Assembly (NCBI RefSeq): GCF_007644045.2
Contig: NZ_VMDW02000087.1
Location: 62,001 to 126,000 of the forward strand
Length of the DNA: 64,000 bases
Direction of reading: 5' to 3'
Origin: Vogesella urethralis
GTDB lineage: Bacteria; Pseudomonadota; Gammaproteobacteria; Burkholderiales; Chromobacteriaceae
The notes beneath the pieces were generated by a model that was not told the origin of the DNA, did no database searches, and worked only from the letters and a program-made list of their open reading frames with translations. Position 1 is the first letter of the stretch; each line of letters begins with the position of its first letter. The position numbers were made by a program, and so were the translations under genes. Shown piece after piece: positions 18,103 through 26,795 of the stretch.

Positions 18103-18291
18103 TGTACTGCGGCCAACCCGGCGCTTCTCCTGCACGCCCGTCCCCCGCCCCCTTGGCAAACTCACGCACGGCGGGTTGCCACCAGCCGCAGCCCAGGCAG
18201 CCGACTCCGGCAAGCAGCGCACGGCTATCCCCGGTTGACACGCTCCGGCAGAGCTGCCACCCTTCCCGCCTCGTTTTTTAGGGGAACCACC

Positions 18292-18768
18292 ATGAAAATC
18301 ACCCAGAACTGCGCCGTTACCGTGCGCATGAAAGTCACCGACAGCCAAGGCAATGTATACGACGACGGCAAACAGCCGGTGTCCTACCTGCACGGCGATT
18401 ACGACAACCTGTTCCCCAAGCTGGAAGCCGCCCTGGAAGGCCAGGAAGCCGGCTTTGACACCGTGGTGCAGCTGGCCAGCGCCGATGCTTTCGGCGAGCG
18501 CGACGAAGCACTGGTTACCACCATGCCGAAGGCCGACTTCCCGCCCGGTATCAAGGTAGGCGGCCAGATCCGCCGCATGGGCCCGGATGGCGAGCCGCGT
18601 TACTACTTCGTTACCAAGATCAAGGGCCCGACCGTGCTGCTGGACGGCAACCACCCGCTGTGCGGCAAGTCGCTGCGCTTTGCCATCAAGGTACTGGACG
18701 TGCGCGCTGCCACCGAAGAAGAAATCGCCCACCAGCACGTTCACGGCGAACACGGTCACCAGCACTAA
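18292..18768 (+). CDS. slyD: SlyD-type FKBP peptidyl-prolyl isomerase
   Basis: A 158-residue cytoplasmic proline isomerase and chaperone. The FKBP half-domain starts MKITQNCAVTVRMKVTDSQGNV and includes the YLHGDYDNLFPKLEAALEG loop. It is interrupted by the insert-in-flap region (about 65-120) and closes with DGNHPLCGKSLRFAIKVLDVRAAT. The tail HQHVHGEHGHQH is a short His-rich metal-binding end, shorter than in E. coli SlyD, where it supplies nickel for hydrogenase. GGGGA precedes the ATG. It is a single-gene unit closed by a strong terminator. Confidence 0.93.
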   Translation: MKITQNCAVTVRMKVTDSQGNVYDDGKQPVSYLHGDYDNLFPKLEAALEGQEAGFDTVVQLASADAFGERDEALVTTMPKADFPPGIKVGGQIRRMGPDGEPRYYFVTKIKGPTVLLDGNHPLCGKSLRFAIKVLDVRAATEEEIAHQHVHGEHGHQH

Positions 18769-18787
18769 GCTGCCCGTCTGCCAGCGT

Positions 18788-18821
18788 ACCAAGCCCTCCC
18801 CTCGCGGAGGGCTTGGTTTTT
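18788..18821 (+). terminator. Intrinsic terminator of slyD
   Basis: ACCAAGCCCTCC (18788-18799), a six-base loop, then GGAGGGCTTGGT (18806-18817) followed by further T residues. A perfect 12-bp stem 20 bases past the stop. Confidence 0.9.
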
Positions 18822-19125
18822 ACCACCGCGCCCCGTAACGTACCGTGGGCAGTCATCAGGCCATATGGCCCCTGGCTGTGATGTTCTACCCGACCGGTAC
18901 TGCGATGCCATGCCCGTCAAGCGCCAGCAGCCACATAGAACGCAGCTGCAAGATCGGGTAACTCAGCAGCATGCCCATGCTGGCCTCCTTCACCATTGCC
19001 AGCACACGGTTGTCGGTGCAGTCTTGGCAGGGCGTTATCGAAACCTGCACCAGTAATACGCCGCTGCTGCGGCAGGCCTTTGCGGCCAACCCTTGCGCCT
19101 GACTGCTTGCTGAAGGAGATCTGCC
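18822..19125. other. 304-base gap before the secreted hydrolase gene
   Basis: No recognisable gene is seen. A minus-strand open frame (stop at 18886) has an unusually non-shadow-like C-terminal stretch (VLLVQVSITPCQDCTD onward), but no start with a ribosome binding site and no family match, so it is left unannotated. One copy of the dispersed 9-mer lies at 19082. AAGGAGAT at the right end is the ribosome binding site of the next gene. Confidence 0.4.
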
Positions 19126-19917
19126 GTGCCGACACCCCCTGCCCGCCTGTGGCTGCTTGGCTGCCTGCTGTGGCTGTCCAGCCTGACGGCACTGGCCGCC
19201 GGCGACGTGCTGCACATCGCCACCCGCCCCGGCGTGCAGCACAGCCTGCTGTGGTGGCCGGCCCCCGCCGCCCGCGCCACCGTATTGCTGTTTCCCGGCG
19301 GCAACGGCGGCTTTGGCCGGGTGGCCGATGGCGTGCCGGATGGCGACAACTTCCTGGTACGTGCCGCGCCGCTACTGGTGGCGCAAGGTCTGAACGTGGC
19401 CATCTTCGGCCGCCCCGACGACGGCAGCGGTCTGGGCTACGAAGCACGCATCGACGCGCCGCACCTGGCCGATATCAGCGCGGTGCTGGCCGAAGTACGC
19501 CGCCGTGCGGGCCAGACGCCGTGGCTGGTAGGCACCAGCCGCGGCACGCTGTCGGCCACCGCCGCTGCCATCGCGCTGCAAACGCAGGTGGCCGGGCTGA
19601 TCCTGTCGTCCAGTGTGGTTGGCCGCACCAAACCGGGCGCCGTCCCCACGCAAGACCTGGCCGCCATCCGGCTGCCGGTATTGCTGATTCATCACCGCCG
19701 CGATGCTTGCCCGGTGTGCCACCCCGCCGACGTGCCGGCGCTGCTGGCCCAATTCAGCCAGGCCAGCGACAAGCAACTGCAGTGGCTGGACGGCGGCGGC
19801 CCGCCACACGGAAAGGCGTGCGGTGCCTGGCACTGGCACGGCTACAACGGCATCGAAGCCGAGGCAGTCGCCGCGATGGCAGGCTGGATTCGCGCCCACC
19901 CTGTGCCGGCACTCTGA
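19126..19917 (+). CDS. Secreted alpha/beta hydrolase
   Basis: A 263-residue protein with a signal peptide (about 1-25, ending TALAAG), so it is probably periplasmic. It has an alpha/beta hydrolase fold with LLFPGGNGGFG as oxyanion region, nucleophile Ser138 in GTSRG, probable acid Asp193 in HHRRDACPVCH and His238 in AWHWHGY. The DACPVCH segment adds two cysteines that may form a disulphide. The substrate is unknown. GTG at 19126 follows AAGGAGAT at a good distance. It stands alone between slyD and the convergent TRAP operon. Confidence 0.82.
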   Translation: MPTPPARLWLLGCLLWLSSLTALAAGDVLHIATRPGVQHSLLWWPAPAARATVLLFPGGNGGFGRVADGVPDGDNFLVRAAPLLVAQGLNVAIFGRPDDGSGLGYEARIDAPHLADISAVLAEVRRRAGQTPWLVGTSRGTLSATAAAIALQTQVAGLILSSSVVGRTKPGAVPTQDLAAIRLPVLLIHHRRDACPVCHPADVPALLAQFSQASDKQLQWLDGGGPPHGKACGAWHWHGYNGIEAEAVAAMAGWIRAHPVPAL

Positions 19918-19944
19918 CCACCACCTGCGGCGGCGCCTATCCAT

Positions 19945-19969
19945 GAAAAAACCCGCGCCAGGCGCGGGT
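19945..19969 (-). terminator. Intrinsic terminator of the TRAP operon
   Basis: Minus-strand ACCCGCGC (19969-19962), three-base loop, GCGCGGGT (19958-19951), then six T residues counting the stem end. It lies 37 bases past the dctM stop. The plus-strand side has no T run, so it serves dctM rather than the hydrolase gene. Confidence 0.85.
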
Positions 19970-20005
19970 AAAGGCAAGGGCACGGCCCGAGCGGAGGATG
20001 CGTTG

Positions 20006-21289
20006 CTACATCATACCCAGCGTTCTGGGTAGCCACAGCGAGATGGCCGGTACGTAGGTGACCAGCACCAGGAACACGAGCATGGTAAGCAGCCACGGCC
20101 ATACCGCGATGGTGAGCTCGGTAATGCCCATCTTGGTAATGCCGGACGCCACGTACAGGTTCAGGCCCACCGGCGGGTGACACATGCCTACTTCCATGTT
20201 CACCACAATCAGGATGCCGAAGTGCACCGGGTCGATGCCCAACGCGATGGCCACCGGAAACAGGATGGGGGCAAAGATCAGCACGATGGACGACGGCTCC
20301 ATCACGTTGCCGGCCAGCAGCAGAATGACGTTTACCACCAGCAGGAAGGCTATCGGGCCCAGGCCGGCGTCGATCAGCCAGCTGGCCATGGCCTGCGGCA
20401 CGCCTTCGCTGGTCATCAGGAACGAGAACAACACCGCGTTGGTAATGATGTACAGCAGCATCGACGACATGCTGGCCGAGTCCAGCAGCACCTTCGGCAC
20501 CTGCTTCAGCGTCATGTCTTTGTAGATGAACACCGCCACGATGAAGGCGTACACCGCCGACATGGCAGCCGCCTCGGTGGGGGTAAAGATACCGCTGTAA
20601 ATACCGCCAATCACCAGCACGATAAGCGACAAACCCCAGAAGCTTTCGCGCAGCGCCTGCATGCGCAGGGCAAAGCTGGCCTTGGGCAGGCGCGGGTAAC
20701 CGAACTTGCGGGCACGATACCAGGTGGTCAGGCCCAGCAAGGTAGCCAGCATCAGGCCCGGAATCACACCGGCCATGAACAGCTGCCCCACCGAGGTATT
20801 GGTGGCCACCGAGTACATCACCATGGCGATGGACGGTGGAATCAGGATGCCCAGCGCGCCCGAGGTGGTGATCACGCCTGCGCCGAAGCGCGGCGGAAAG
20901 CCCTGCTTCACCATGGCCGGCAGCAGGATGGAACCGATGGCCACCACGCAAGCCGGGCTGGAGCCGGAGACGGCAGCAAACAGCGCGCAAGCCAGTACGC
21001 CGGCCAGGCCCAGGCCGCCGTGCCAGTGGCCCACCATGCTGGTGGCAAAATTGATCATCCGCCGCGCCACCCCACCGTGGGTGAGGAAGTTACCCGCCAG
21101 AATGAAAAACGGGATGGCCATGATTTCGAACTTCTCGATACCGGTAAACAGCTTCAGCGCCACCGACTCGATAGGTACATCTGTCATGGTAAACAGGAAG
21201 GTCAGGACGGTGAGGCCCAGCGAAATGGAAATCGGCATGCCGGTGAGCATCAGCGTAATCAGCAAGCCAAAGATAATCAGGGTGCTCAT
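20006..21289 (-). CDS. dctM: TRAP transporter large permease (DctM)
   Basis: Large membrane subunit of a tripartite ATP-independent transporter, which imports organic acids using an ion gradient. The 427-residue protein has about 11-12 membrane segments and the DctM signatures FFILAGNFL, AVSGSSPACVVAIGSILLPAM, GALGILIPPSIAMVMY, GIFTPTEAAAMSAVYAF and GMCHPPVGLNLYVASG. Its ATG overlaps the dctQ stop by one base. The binding-protein gene upstream carries a frameshift, so this transporter may lack its receptor. Confidence 0.95.
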   Translation of the reverse strand: MSTLIIFGLLITLMLTGMPISISLGLTVLTFLFTMTDVPIESVALKLFTGIEKFEIMAIPFFILAGNFLTHGGVARRMINFATSMVGHWHGGLGLAGVLACALFAAVSGSSPACVVAIGSILLPAMVKQGFPPRFGAGVITTSGALGILIPPSIAMVMYSVATNTSVGQLFMAGVIPGLMLATLLGLTTWYRARKFGYPRLPKASFALRMQALRESFWGLSLIVLVIGGIYSGIFTPTEAAAMSAVYAFIVAVFIYKDMTLKQVPKVLLDSASMSSMLLYIITNAVLFSFLMTSEGVPQAMASWLIDAGLGPIAFLLVVNVILLLAGNVMEPSSIVLIFAPILFPVAIALGIDPVHFGILIVVNMEVGMCHPPVGLNLYVASGITKMGITELTIAVWPWLLTMLVFLVLVTYVPAISLWLPRTLGMM

Positions 21290-21897
21290 CAGTGTGTTCC
21301 TCCGCGCTTCACGTCTTGCGGATGCAGGTTGTCGTCCATCGCGTACCAGTTACTGTTTTCGGCCACGTCATCCATGCCTTCCACGTGGGTATGGTCGTGC
21401 TTGGGCAAGGCACCGGTCTTGAGGAAGCCGACGGTCACTTGCAGGAAGCGGAAGCACATCAGGTAGGAGCCCAGCGGCACGGCCAGGTACACCAACCACA
21501 TCGGGATTTCAAGGTCTACCGATGTCTGGTCGGTATGGGCGATCTCCCACACAAAACCGGCACCCAGCGTGCCGACAATGCCGGTAAACAGCGCACCGGA
21601 CAGCAGGCCGATGACAATGAAGCGGCCCCGGTTACGGTCGGACAGCTTGTTGATCAGCACGTCCACTCCAACGTGGATGCCGGTACGCACGCCGTAGGCC
21701 GCGCCGAATTTGGCCATCCACACAAACAGGTAGATGGTGAGCTCTTGCGCCCAGCTCAGATGGATGCCGGACAGCAGAGGGTTGAGCCAGGCAGTGCCGC
21801 TACCGTAACGGTGCAGCACTGCCACAAAAGTGATGAGCGTGGCGGCGCCCATCAGAATGGCAATCAGCCATTCTTCCAGATGATCCAGGAATTTCAC
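21289..21897 (-). CDS. dctQ: TRAP transporter small permease (DctQ)
   Basis: Small membrane subunit of the TRAP transporter, 202 residues with four predicted helices (about 10-32, 47-68, 92-115, 132-150). SWAQELTIYLFVWMAKFGAAYGVRTG is the conserved DctQ segment. The C-terminal 40 residues are hydrophilic and longer than usual, ending HPQDVKRGGTH. It lies 57 bases after the dctP reading frame and is translationally coupled to dctM. Confidence 0.93.
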   Translation of the reverse strand: MKFLDHLEEWLIAILMGAATLITFVAVLHRYGSGTAWLNPLLSGIHLSWAQELTIYLFVWMAKFGAAYGVRTGIHVGVDVLINKLSDRNRGRFIVIGLLSGALFTGIVGTLGAGFVWEIAHTDQTSVDLEIPMWLVYLAVPLGSYLMCFRFLQVTVGFLKTGALPKHDHTHVEGMDDVAENSNWYAMDDNLHPQDVKRGGTH

Positions 21898-21954
21898 GAC
21901 GACCTCGCAGGGAGCAGGAGACAGCGGGCAGCACGGCCACCCGCCGCAAAGGAC

Positions 21955-22943
21955 TTACTTGGCGATGGCGCTACGCACCGCATTGATGGTGGCCATACCG
22001 ATGCGCGGCGCAATATCGTTGAACGCCGGCTGCATGGCTTTCACCCATTCGGCTTTTTCTGCCGCGCTGGGCACGTACACCTGGGTCTTGCCGCTGGCCT
22101 TGATGCGCTCGTACGCCAGATTGGTGTCCTTTTCGGCCATCTGGTCGTTGTAGACGGTGGCATCACGCATCGCGCCTTCCAGCGTAGTGCGGATGTCCGG
22201 CGGCAGCTTGTCCCAGAACGGCTTGTTCACCACCACGGCGTAACCGCTGTAAGAGTGGCGGGTATCCACCACGTACTTCTGTACCTCGTACTGCTTCTGC
22301 GTGTACAGGTTGGACACATTGCCGTCGGCGCCATCCACCACGCCGGTCTGCATCGCCTGGTATACCTCGGACAAGGCCATGGTCTGCGGCAAGGCCCCTA
22401 CCGACTGAATGATGGCCTGGTTCACCTTGGACGAATTGATGCGGATCTTCTGGCCTTTGATATCGGCACCTTCAGCGGCTTGTTGGCGCTGAAGACGCGG
22501 AAGCCGTTATCCCAGAACGCCAGCCCTTTGATGCCGCGGCTTTCCAGCTTCTGCATCAGGCTAGCCCCTACTGGGCCACGGGTCACCTTGTGTACCTGGT
22601 CTTCGTTCATGAACACGTAGGGCATGTCGAAAACCTCGAATTCCTTGAAACCCATCGGGCCGAATTTGCTGGTAGTGGGCGCCAGCATCTGCACCGACCC
22701 CATCTGCAGCGCCTCCAGCTCTTCCTTGTCTTTGTACAGCTGGCTGTTGGGGTAAATCTGGATCTTCACCTGGCCCTTGGTACGTTCTTCCACCAGTTTC
22801 TTGAAATACTCGGCGGCCTGCCCTTTGGGGGTATCGACAGCCACCACGTGGCTGAACTTGATCACGATGGGCTCTGCCGCCAGCACCGCTTGCGAACCCA
22901 GCAGCAAGGTCGCCATGACGAGGGGGGTAGTCAGTTTTTTCAT
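21955..22943 (-). pseudogene. dctP: TRAP transporter substrate-binding protein (DctP), frameshifted
   Basis: Periplasmic receptor gene of the TRAP system. The first part (22943 to about 22466) encodes a signal peptide ending VLAAE, then IKFSHVVAVDTPKGQAAEYF, NSQLYKDKEEL, SKFGPMGFKEFEVFDMPYVF and SANKPLKVP. The frame then shifts: the next residues expected (DIKGQKIRINSSKVNQ) are encoded in another frame, which continues to a normal C-terminus (SEVYQAMQTGVVDGADGN...). The span is 989 bases, one short of a 330-codon gene, so one base (or four) was lost near 22465-22468. The rest looks intact, suggesting a recent mutation or a sequence error. Confidence 0.88.
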
Positions 22944-23055
22944 GGTGGTGTCTCTCCGTTTTGTGTTTGCCTTGCAGCGTAAGCGGTTGCCAGCTGCTTG
23001 TGCTGCATTGTGGTGGCGTGTTTTTGTTTTGTTAAATGCATTGTTTTTTATGATT

Positions 23056-23079
23056 ATTGATAAAAACTGATCAATACCA
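23056..23079. promoter_or_regulatory. Operator-like box 1 (dctP/lysR intergenic)
   Basis: ATTGAT, eight bases, then ATCAATACCA. The hexamers form an inverted repeat, in an AT-rich stretch between the divergent dctP and lysR genes. The same arrangement recurs at 24119-24142 before the PrpF-like gene. A LysR-family dimer site fits (inference). Confidence 0.6.
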
Positions 23080-23222
23080 CGTCAAAAAAAATGGCCACCG
23101 CGTTCGGTGGCCAACACAAGGGAGTACTTGCTGCTGTACTGCCGGAGCAGACAACAGCCAGTGTGCAAAGGCCGCACACGGTAGTAAAGTAAATTTATCT
23201 GCCAGATTATTGAGCCAAACGC

Positions 23223-24119
23223 ATGAAAATCGACACCATAGGCGTACAGGCCTTCATCGCCATCGCCGAAAGCGGCAGCTTCCAGACCGCAGCCGAAAGC
23301 CTGTTCCTGTCGCAGGCCGGCATTACCCGCCGTCTGCAAAACCTGGAAGACTACCTGGGGGTAAAGCTGATCGAGCGCACCACGCGTTCGGTGGCGCTGA
23401 CCCGGGTTGGTGAAGAGTTCCTGCCACACGCCAAGCGTTTGCTGGGCGAGCTGGCCGGCTCGCTGAGCGAAATTCGCGACACCGGCCGCCTCAAGCGCGG
23501 CAGTGTCACCATCGCCTGCGTACCCACCGTGGGCGTGCGCTTTCTGCCGCGCATCATCCAGGCCTACTCGGCGCAGTACCCCGACAACCACATCAAGATC
23601 CTGGACCACACCTCGGCCGGTGTTTCCAGCGCCGTGCTGCAGCGCGAAGCCGAGTTCGGCATCACCATTGCCGGCAGCCACCACGCCGAGCTGCTGGGTG
23701 TACCGCTGATCGAGGACGAATTCGTGCTGGTCTGCCGCGACGACCACCCGTTGGCCGCCTTGCCCGAACTGCAGTGGCGCCACCTGGAACCCTACCCGCT
23801 GATTTCCATCGGCCAGTTCAGCGGCAACCGCCCCTTGCTGGACCGTGCGCTGGAAGAAAACCAGGTGACGCTGCAGTCGCTATACGAAGTACAACGCGTG
23901 TCCACCGCGCTGGGGCTGGTGGCAGAGGGCGTCGGCGCCGCGGTATTGCCGGGGCTGGCCCTGCAACGCGACGCCTACCCGCACATCCGCGTGATGCGGC
24001 TGCAAAACCCGGTGGTATCGCGCGGGCTGGTGCTGATTACCCGCAAGACCGCCGAGCTGTCACCGGCTGCGCAGGCACTGTACGAGATGGTGAAAGCCTA
24101 TGCGGACCAAGCGCAATAA
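23223..24119 (+). CDS. LysR family transcriptional regulator (TRAP/PrpF-linked)
   Basis: A 298-residue LysR regulator. The winged-helix DNA-binding domain occupies about 1-60 (FIAIAESGSFQTAAESLFLSQAGITRRLQNLE). The effector domain (about 92-295) includes the SVTIACVPTVGVRFLPRII and AEGVGAAVLPGLAL segments. It is divergent from the TRAP operon and upstream of a PrpF/GalD-like gene. Matching ATTGAW-N8-ATCAATACCA boxes flank it, so it probably controls both units in response to the transported acid. The start ATG at 23223 fits the family N-terminus. Confidence 0.92.
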   Translation: MKIDTIGVQAFIAIAESGSFQTAAESLFLSQAGITRRLQNLEDYLGVKLIERTTRSVALTRVGEEFLPHAKRLLGELAGSLSEIRDTGRLKRGSVTIACVPTVGVRFLPRIIQAYSAQYPDNHIKILDHTSAGVSSAVLQREAEFGITIAGSHHAELLGVPLIEDEFVLVCRDDHPLAALPELQWRHLEPYPLISIGQFSGNRPLLDRALEENQVTLQSLYEVQRVSTALGLVAEGVGAAVLPGLALQRDAYPHIRVMRLQNPVVSRGLVLITRKTAELSPAAQALYEMVKAYADQAQ

Positions 24120-24142
24120 TTGAATAAAGCGCATCAATACCA
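24119..24142. promoter_or_regulatory. Operator-like box 2 (before the PrpF-like gene)
   Basis: ATTGAA, eight bases, then ATCAATACCA, beginning at the last base of the lysR stop codon and about 80 bases before the isomerase gene. Spacing and the 10-base right half are identical to box 1 at 23056-23079. Confidence 0.6.
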
Positions 24143-24219
24143 GAAATAAATTCATTTCTCTTGCGGCGTGGCAGTGCCGAGAATGCCCGGTAAATGAACC
24201 GTCTACCGAGGTAACAGCC

Positions 24220-25308
24220 ATGTTGATCCCCATCCCCTGCGTCGTGATGCGCGGCGGCACGTCCAAAGGCCCGTTCTTCCTGCAAAGCGACTTGCCGCAG
24301 GATGAAGCGCGCCGCAACCAGGTGCTGCTGGCGGTAATGGGTTCGCCCGACCGCCGCCAGATCGACGGCCTGGGCGGTGGCGATTCGCTGTCCAGCAAGG
24401 TGGTGATGGTGTCGGCGTCCAGCCGGCCAGGCATCGACGTGGAATACCTGTTTGCGCAGGTGTCGGTAGACAGCGCCACCGTGGACACCTCGCCCAACTG
24501 CGGCAACATGCTGGCCGGCGTAGCACCGTTTGCGCTGGAGCACGGCCTGGTGGCGGCCGACAAACCGCACACCGCGGTGCGCATCTACAACCAGAACACC
24601 GGCAAGGTGGTGGAGGCCATCGTGCAGACGCCGGGTGGCAAAGTGAACTACGAGGGCGAGGTGCACATTGATGGCGTGCCCGGTAGCGGCGCGCCCATCC
24701 TGCTGAACTTCATGGACGCCGCCGGCGCCAAGACCGGCAAGCTGATGCCCACCGGTCAGGCTATCGACGTCATCGACGGTGTGGAAGTGTCTTGCGTGGA
24801 TTTTTCCACCCCCATCGTGTTCATTGCCGCCAGCGCGCTAGGCAAACGCGGCGACGAAAGCAAGGCCGAGCTGGACGCCGACAGCGCGCTGCTGGCCCGT
24901 ATCGAAACGCTGCGCCGCGCTGCCGCACTGCGCATGGGGCTGGGCGATGTCAGCGATAAAGTACTGCCGAAGGTGGTACTGCTGTCGCCGCCGACGGCGG
25001 GCGGCCAGATCTGCTCGCGCTACTTCGTGCCATGGAACTGCCACGCTGCGCATGCGGTCACCGGCGCCCTCTGCGTGGCCGCCGCCTGCCACATCCCCGG
25101 CACGCTGGCACACCGCCTGGCCCGGCTGGACCCGGCTGCACCGCAGCACGTCACCATCGAACACCCTAGCGGCCAACTGCATACCCAAGTAACGCAAGCC
25201 GGCACCGACGCCGAAGGTTGGCCGCACATCAGCAAAGCCGGCGTGGTGCGCACCGCGCGCCCGCTGGTGGCCGGCGTCACCTACGTGCCGGGTAGCCTGT
25301 GGCAGTAA
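24220..25308 (+). CDS. PrpF/GalD family isomerase (4-oxalomesaconate tautomerase-like)
   Basis: A 362-residue protein of the PrpF family, diaminopimelate-epimerase fold. Members include PrpF (aconitate isomerase in the methylcitrate cycle) and GalD (4-oxalomesaconate tautomerase in gallate breakdown). Diagnostic segments are PCVVMRGGTSKGPFFLQSDLP at the N-terminus, DGLGGGDSLSSKVVMVS, TSPNCGNMLAGVAPFALE and GQICSRYFVPWNCHAAHAVTGA. Link to a TRAP transporter and LysR regulator suggests catabolism of an imported di- or tricarboxylate; the exact substrate is not set by sequence. A ribosome binding site GAGGTAACAGCC precedes the ATG. Confidence 0.85.
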   Translation: MLIPIPCVVMRGGTSKGPFFLQSDLPQDEARRNQVLLAVMGSPDRRQIDGLGGGDSLSSKVVMVSASSRPGIDVEYLFAQVSVDSATVDTSPNCGNMLAGVAPFALEHGLVAADKPHTAVRIYNQNTGKVVEAIVQTPGGKVNYEGEVHIDGVPGSGAPILLNFMDAAGAKTGKLMPTGQAIDVIDGVEVSCVDFSTPIVFIAASALGKRGDESKAELDADSALLARIETLRRAAALRMGLGDVSDKVLPKVVLLSPPTAGGQICSRYFVPWNCHAAHAVTGALCVAAACHIPGTLAHRLARLDPAAPQHVTIEHPSGQLHTQVTQAGTDAEGWPHISKAGVVRTARPLVAGVTYVPGSLWQ

Positions 25309-25604
25309 GCGCCCAAGCCTCAGGGCTGTACGCGGTCAGTCTCGGCTGCGATGGCGTCGCGTAGCGTTGAATCATAGACAGCAGGTGGTATTACCAGGCT
25401 GACCACAAAAGAAAACCCGCCATGGGGTAGCGGGTGTGGCGCAAGGCGGCCGAATGATGGAGACAACACGAGGAGAGATCCTCGCTTTCAGCCTAGAAGA
25501 CGATTTGCTGCAACGCAACATGAAATTGACGCGCGACGGGCCCTGACAGAAACTTCTGGCCGCCGTTGCCACTCCATGCCGCTTTACCCGGCCCGAACAT
25601 CACC
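25309..25604. other. Intergenic region between PrpF-like gene and lipoprotein hydrolase
   Basis: No convincing gene. It contains a minus-strand ACCCGC...GCGGGT stem followed by TTTTCTTTT (about 25410-25436) that looks like a terminator but has no obvious minus-strand gene to serve. A small CGAGGA-GAGA-TCCTCG hairpin lies near 25470-25486. A promoter for the downstream lipoprotein gene must lie here but is not clear. Confidence 0.4.
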
Positions 25605-26795
25605 ATGAGAATCGCCCTGCCCCTGTTGCTGGCGCTGGCCGTCAGCGCCTGCAGCCAGACCCGCGCCCCAGACGCCCTGCCGCCGCTGGGCCAGGCCGAC
25701 TTTGCCAGCTACCAGCAGCAAACCCGGCACTGGCTACAGCAGCATCGCCGGTTTGTGACCGCCACACCGCAGGACGAGCTGGCCTACAACAGCCCGCAGC
25801 AATGGCAAGCCAAAGGCCCGGCGCGCGGTGCAGTGCTACTGGTGCACGGGCTGGGCGATTCGCCTTACTCGTTCAATGATCTGGGGCCGGCACTGGCCGA
25901 GTCCGGTTACCTGGTACGCAGCGTGTTGTTGCCCGGCCACGGCAGCAAACCGGCCGACCTGATGGCAGCGCAATACGAAGACTGGCAAACGCTGGTAGCG
26001 CAACAGACCGCGCTGCTGCAGCGCGAGGGCCTGCCGGTGTATCTGGGCGGCTTCTCCACCGGCGCCAACCTGGTGATGCTGCAGGCGATGGCCGAACCAC
26101 GCGTGGCCGGCGTGCTGCTATTTTCACCGGCGTTCAAGTCAGATAGCAGCATCGACTGGCTGGCACCGTGGGTGGCACCGCTGAAACCGTGGCTGCGGCA
26201 GCCGGACGAGGGCGTACAGCAAACGGCGGTACGCTACCTGAACGTGCCCACCAATGGCTTTGGCCTGTTTTACCGCAGCAGCAGCGCCGTACTGTCGGCG
26301 CTGGCGGCCAGACCCTACGACAAACCGGCGTTCATGGTGCTGGCAGAGCGTGACTCGGTAGTAGACGTCGGCGAGGCACGCCGCCTGTTCCAGCAGCGCT
26401 TTACCCATCCGGCCAGCCGCCTGGTGTGGTACGGCCGGCAAGCCGGCAACGGGCAGGACCCGCGCCAGTTATGGCAAAGCGACTACCTGCCGCAGCAACG
26501 CATCAGCCAGTTTTCGCACATGAGCGTACTGTTCTCGCCGGCTAACCCCTTGTATGGCCAAAAGGGTAGCCTGCGCATGTGCCGTAACGGCCAGGAGGAC
26601 GCCGAGGTAGCCGCCTGCCAGCGCGGCGCCACCGTGTGGTACAGCGACTGGGGCTACCGCGAACCGGGCAAGGTGCACGCCCGCCTCACCTTCAACCCCT
26701 ACTTCGACTGGCAGCTGGGCGTGGCGCGCAGCGTGCTGCAAGCGGGCCTGAGCGGGACTCAGCCCGTGGCGGCCGCTTCGTCCAGCAGCCACTGA
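25605..26795 (+). CDS. Lipoprotein alpha/beta hydrolase
   Basis: A 396-residue envelope hydrolase. The N-terminus MRIALPLLLALAVSACSQ is a lipoprotein signal with lipobox VSAC, so mature Cys16 would be acylated. The fold shows VLLVHGLGDSPYSF (oxyanion loop), GHGSKPADL and the nucleophile elbow GGFSTGANL (Ser near 151). The acid is probably in VLAERDSVVD and the histidine in QFSHMSVLFS. It resembles lysophospholipase/monoacylglycerol-lipase-type hydrolases; the substrate is unknown. The ATG at 25605 is chosen because it starts the signal peptide. Its 3' end overlaps the convergent LysR gene by 37 bases. Confidence 0.82.
   Translation: MRIALPLLLALAVSACSQTRAPDALPPLGQADFASYQQQTRHWLQQHRRFVTATPQDELAYNSPQQWQAKGPARGAVLLVHGLGDSPYSFNDLGPALAESGYLVRSVLLPGHGSKPADLMAAQYEDWQTLVAQQTALLQREGLPVYLGGFSTGANLVMLQAMAEPRVAGVLLFSPAFKSDSSIDWLAPWVAPLKPWLRQPDEGVQQTAVRYLNVPTNGFGLFYRSSSAVLSALAARPYDKPAFMVLAERDSVVDVGEARRLFQQRFTHPASRLVWYGRQAGNGQDPRQLWQSDYLPQQRISQFSHMSVLFSPANPLYGQKGSLRMCRNGQEDAEVAACQRGATVWYSDWGYREPGKVHARLTFNPYFDWQLGVARSVLQAGLSGTQPVAAASSSSH

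Noticed and set aside
18886-19242. Minus-strand 118-codon frame before the secreted hydrolase
   Set aside because: Part of the translation is not low-complexity, but it overlaps the 5' end of the hydrolase gene, has no good start and no family match; noted only as an intergenic curiosity.
22455-22475. Programmed frameshift in dctP
   Set aside because: No slippery heptamer or following structure is visible at the break; mutation or sequence error is simpler.
25372-25572. Minus-strand 66-codon frame next to a terminator-like hairpin
   Set aside because: No ribosome binding site, no motif, and the hairpin lies at its stop only by frame chance; not supported as a gene.
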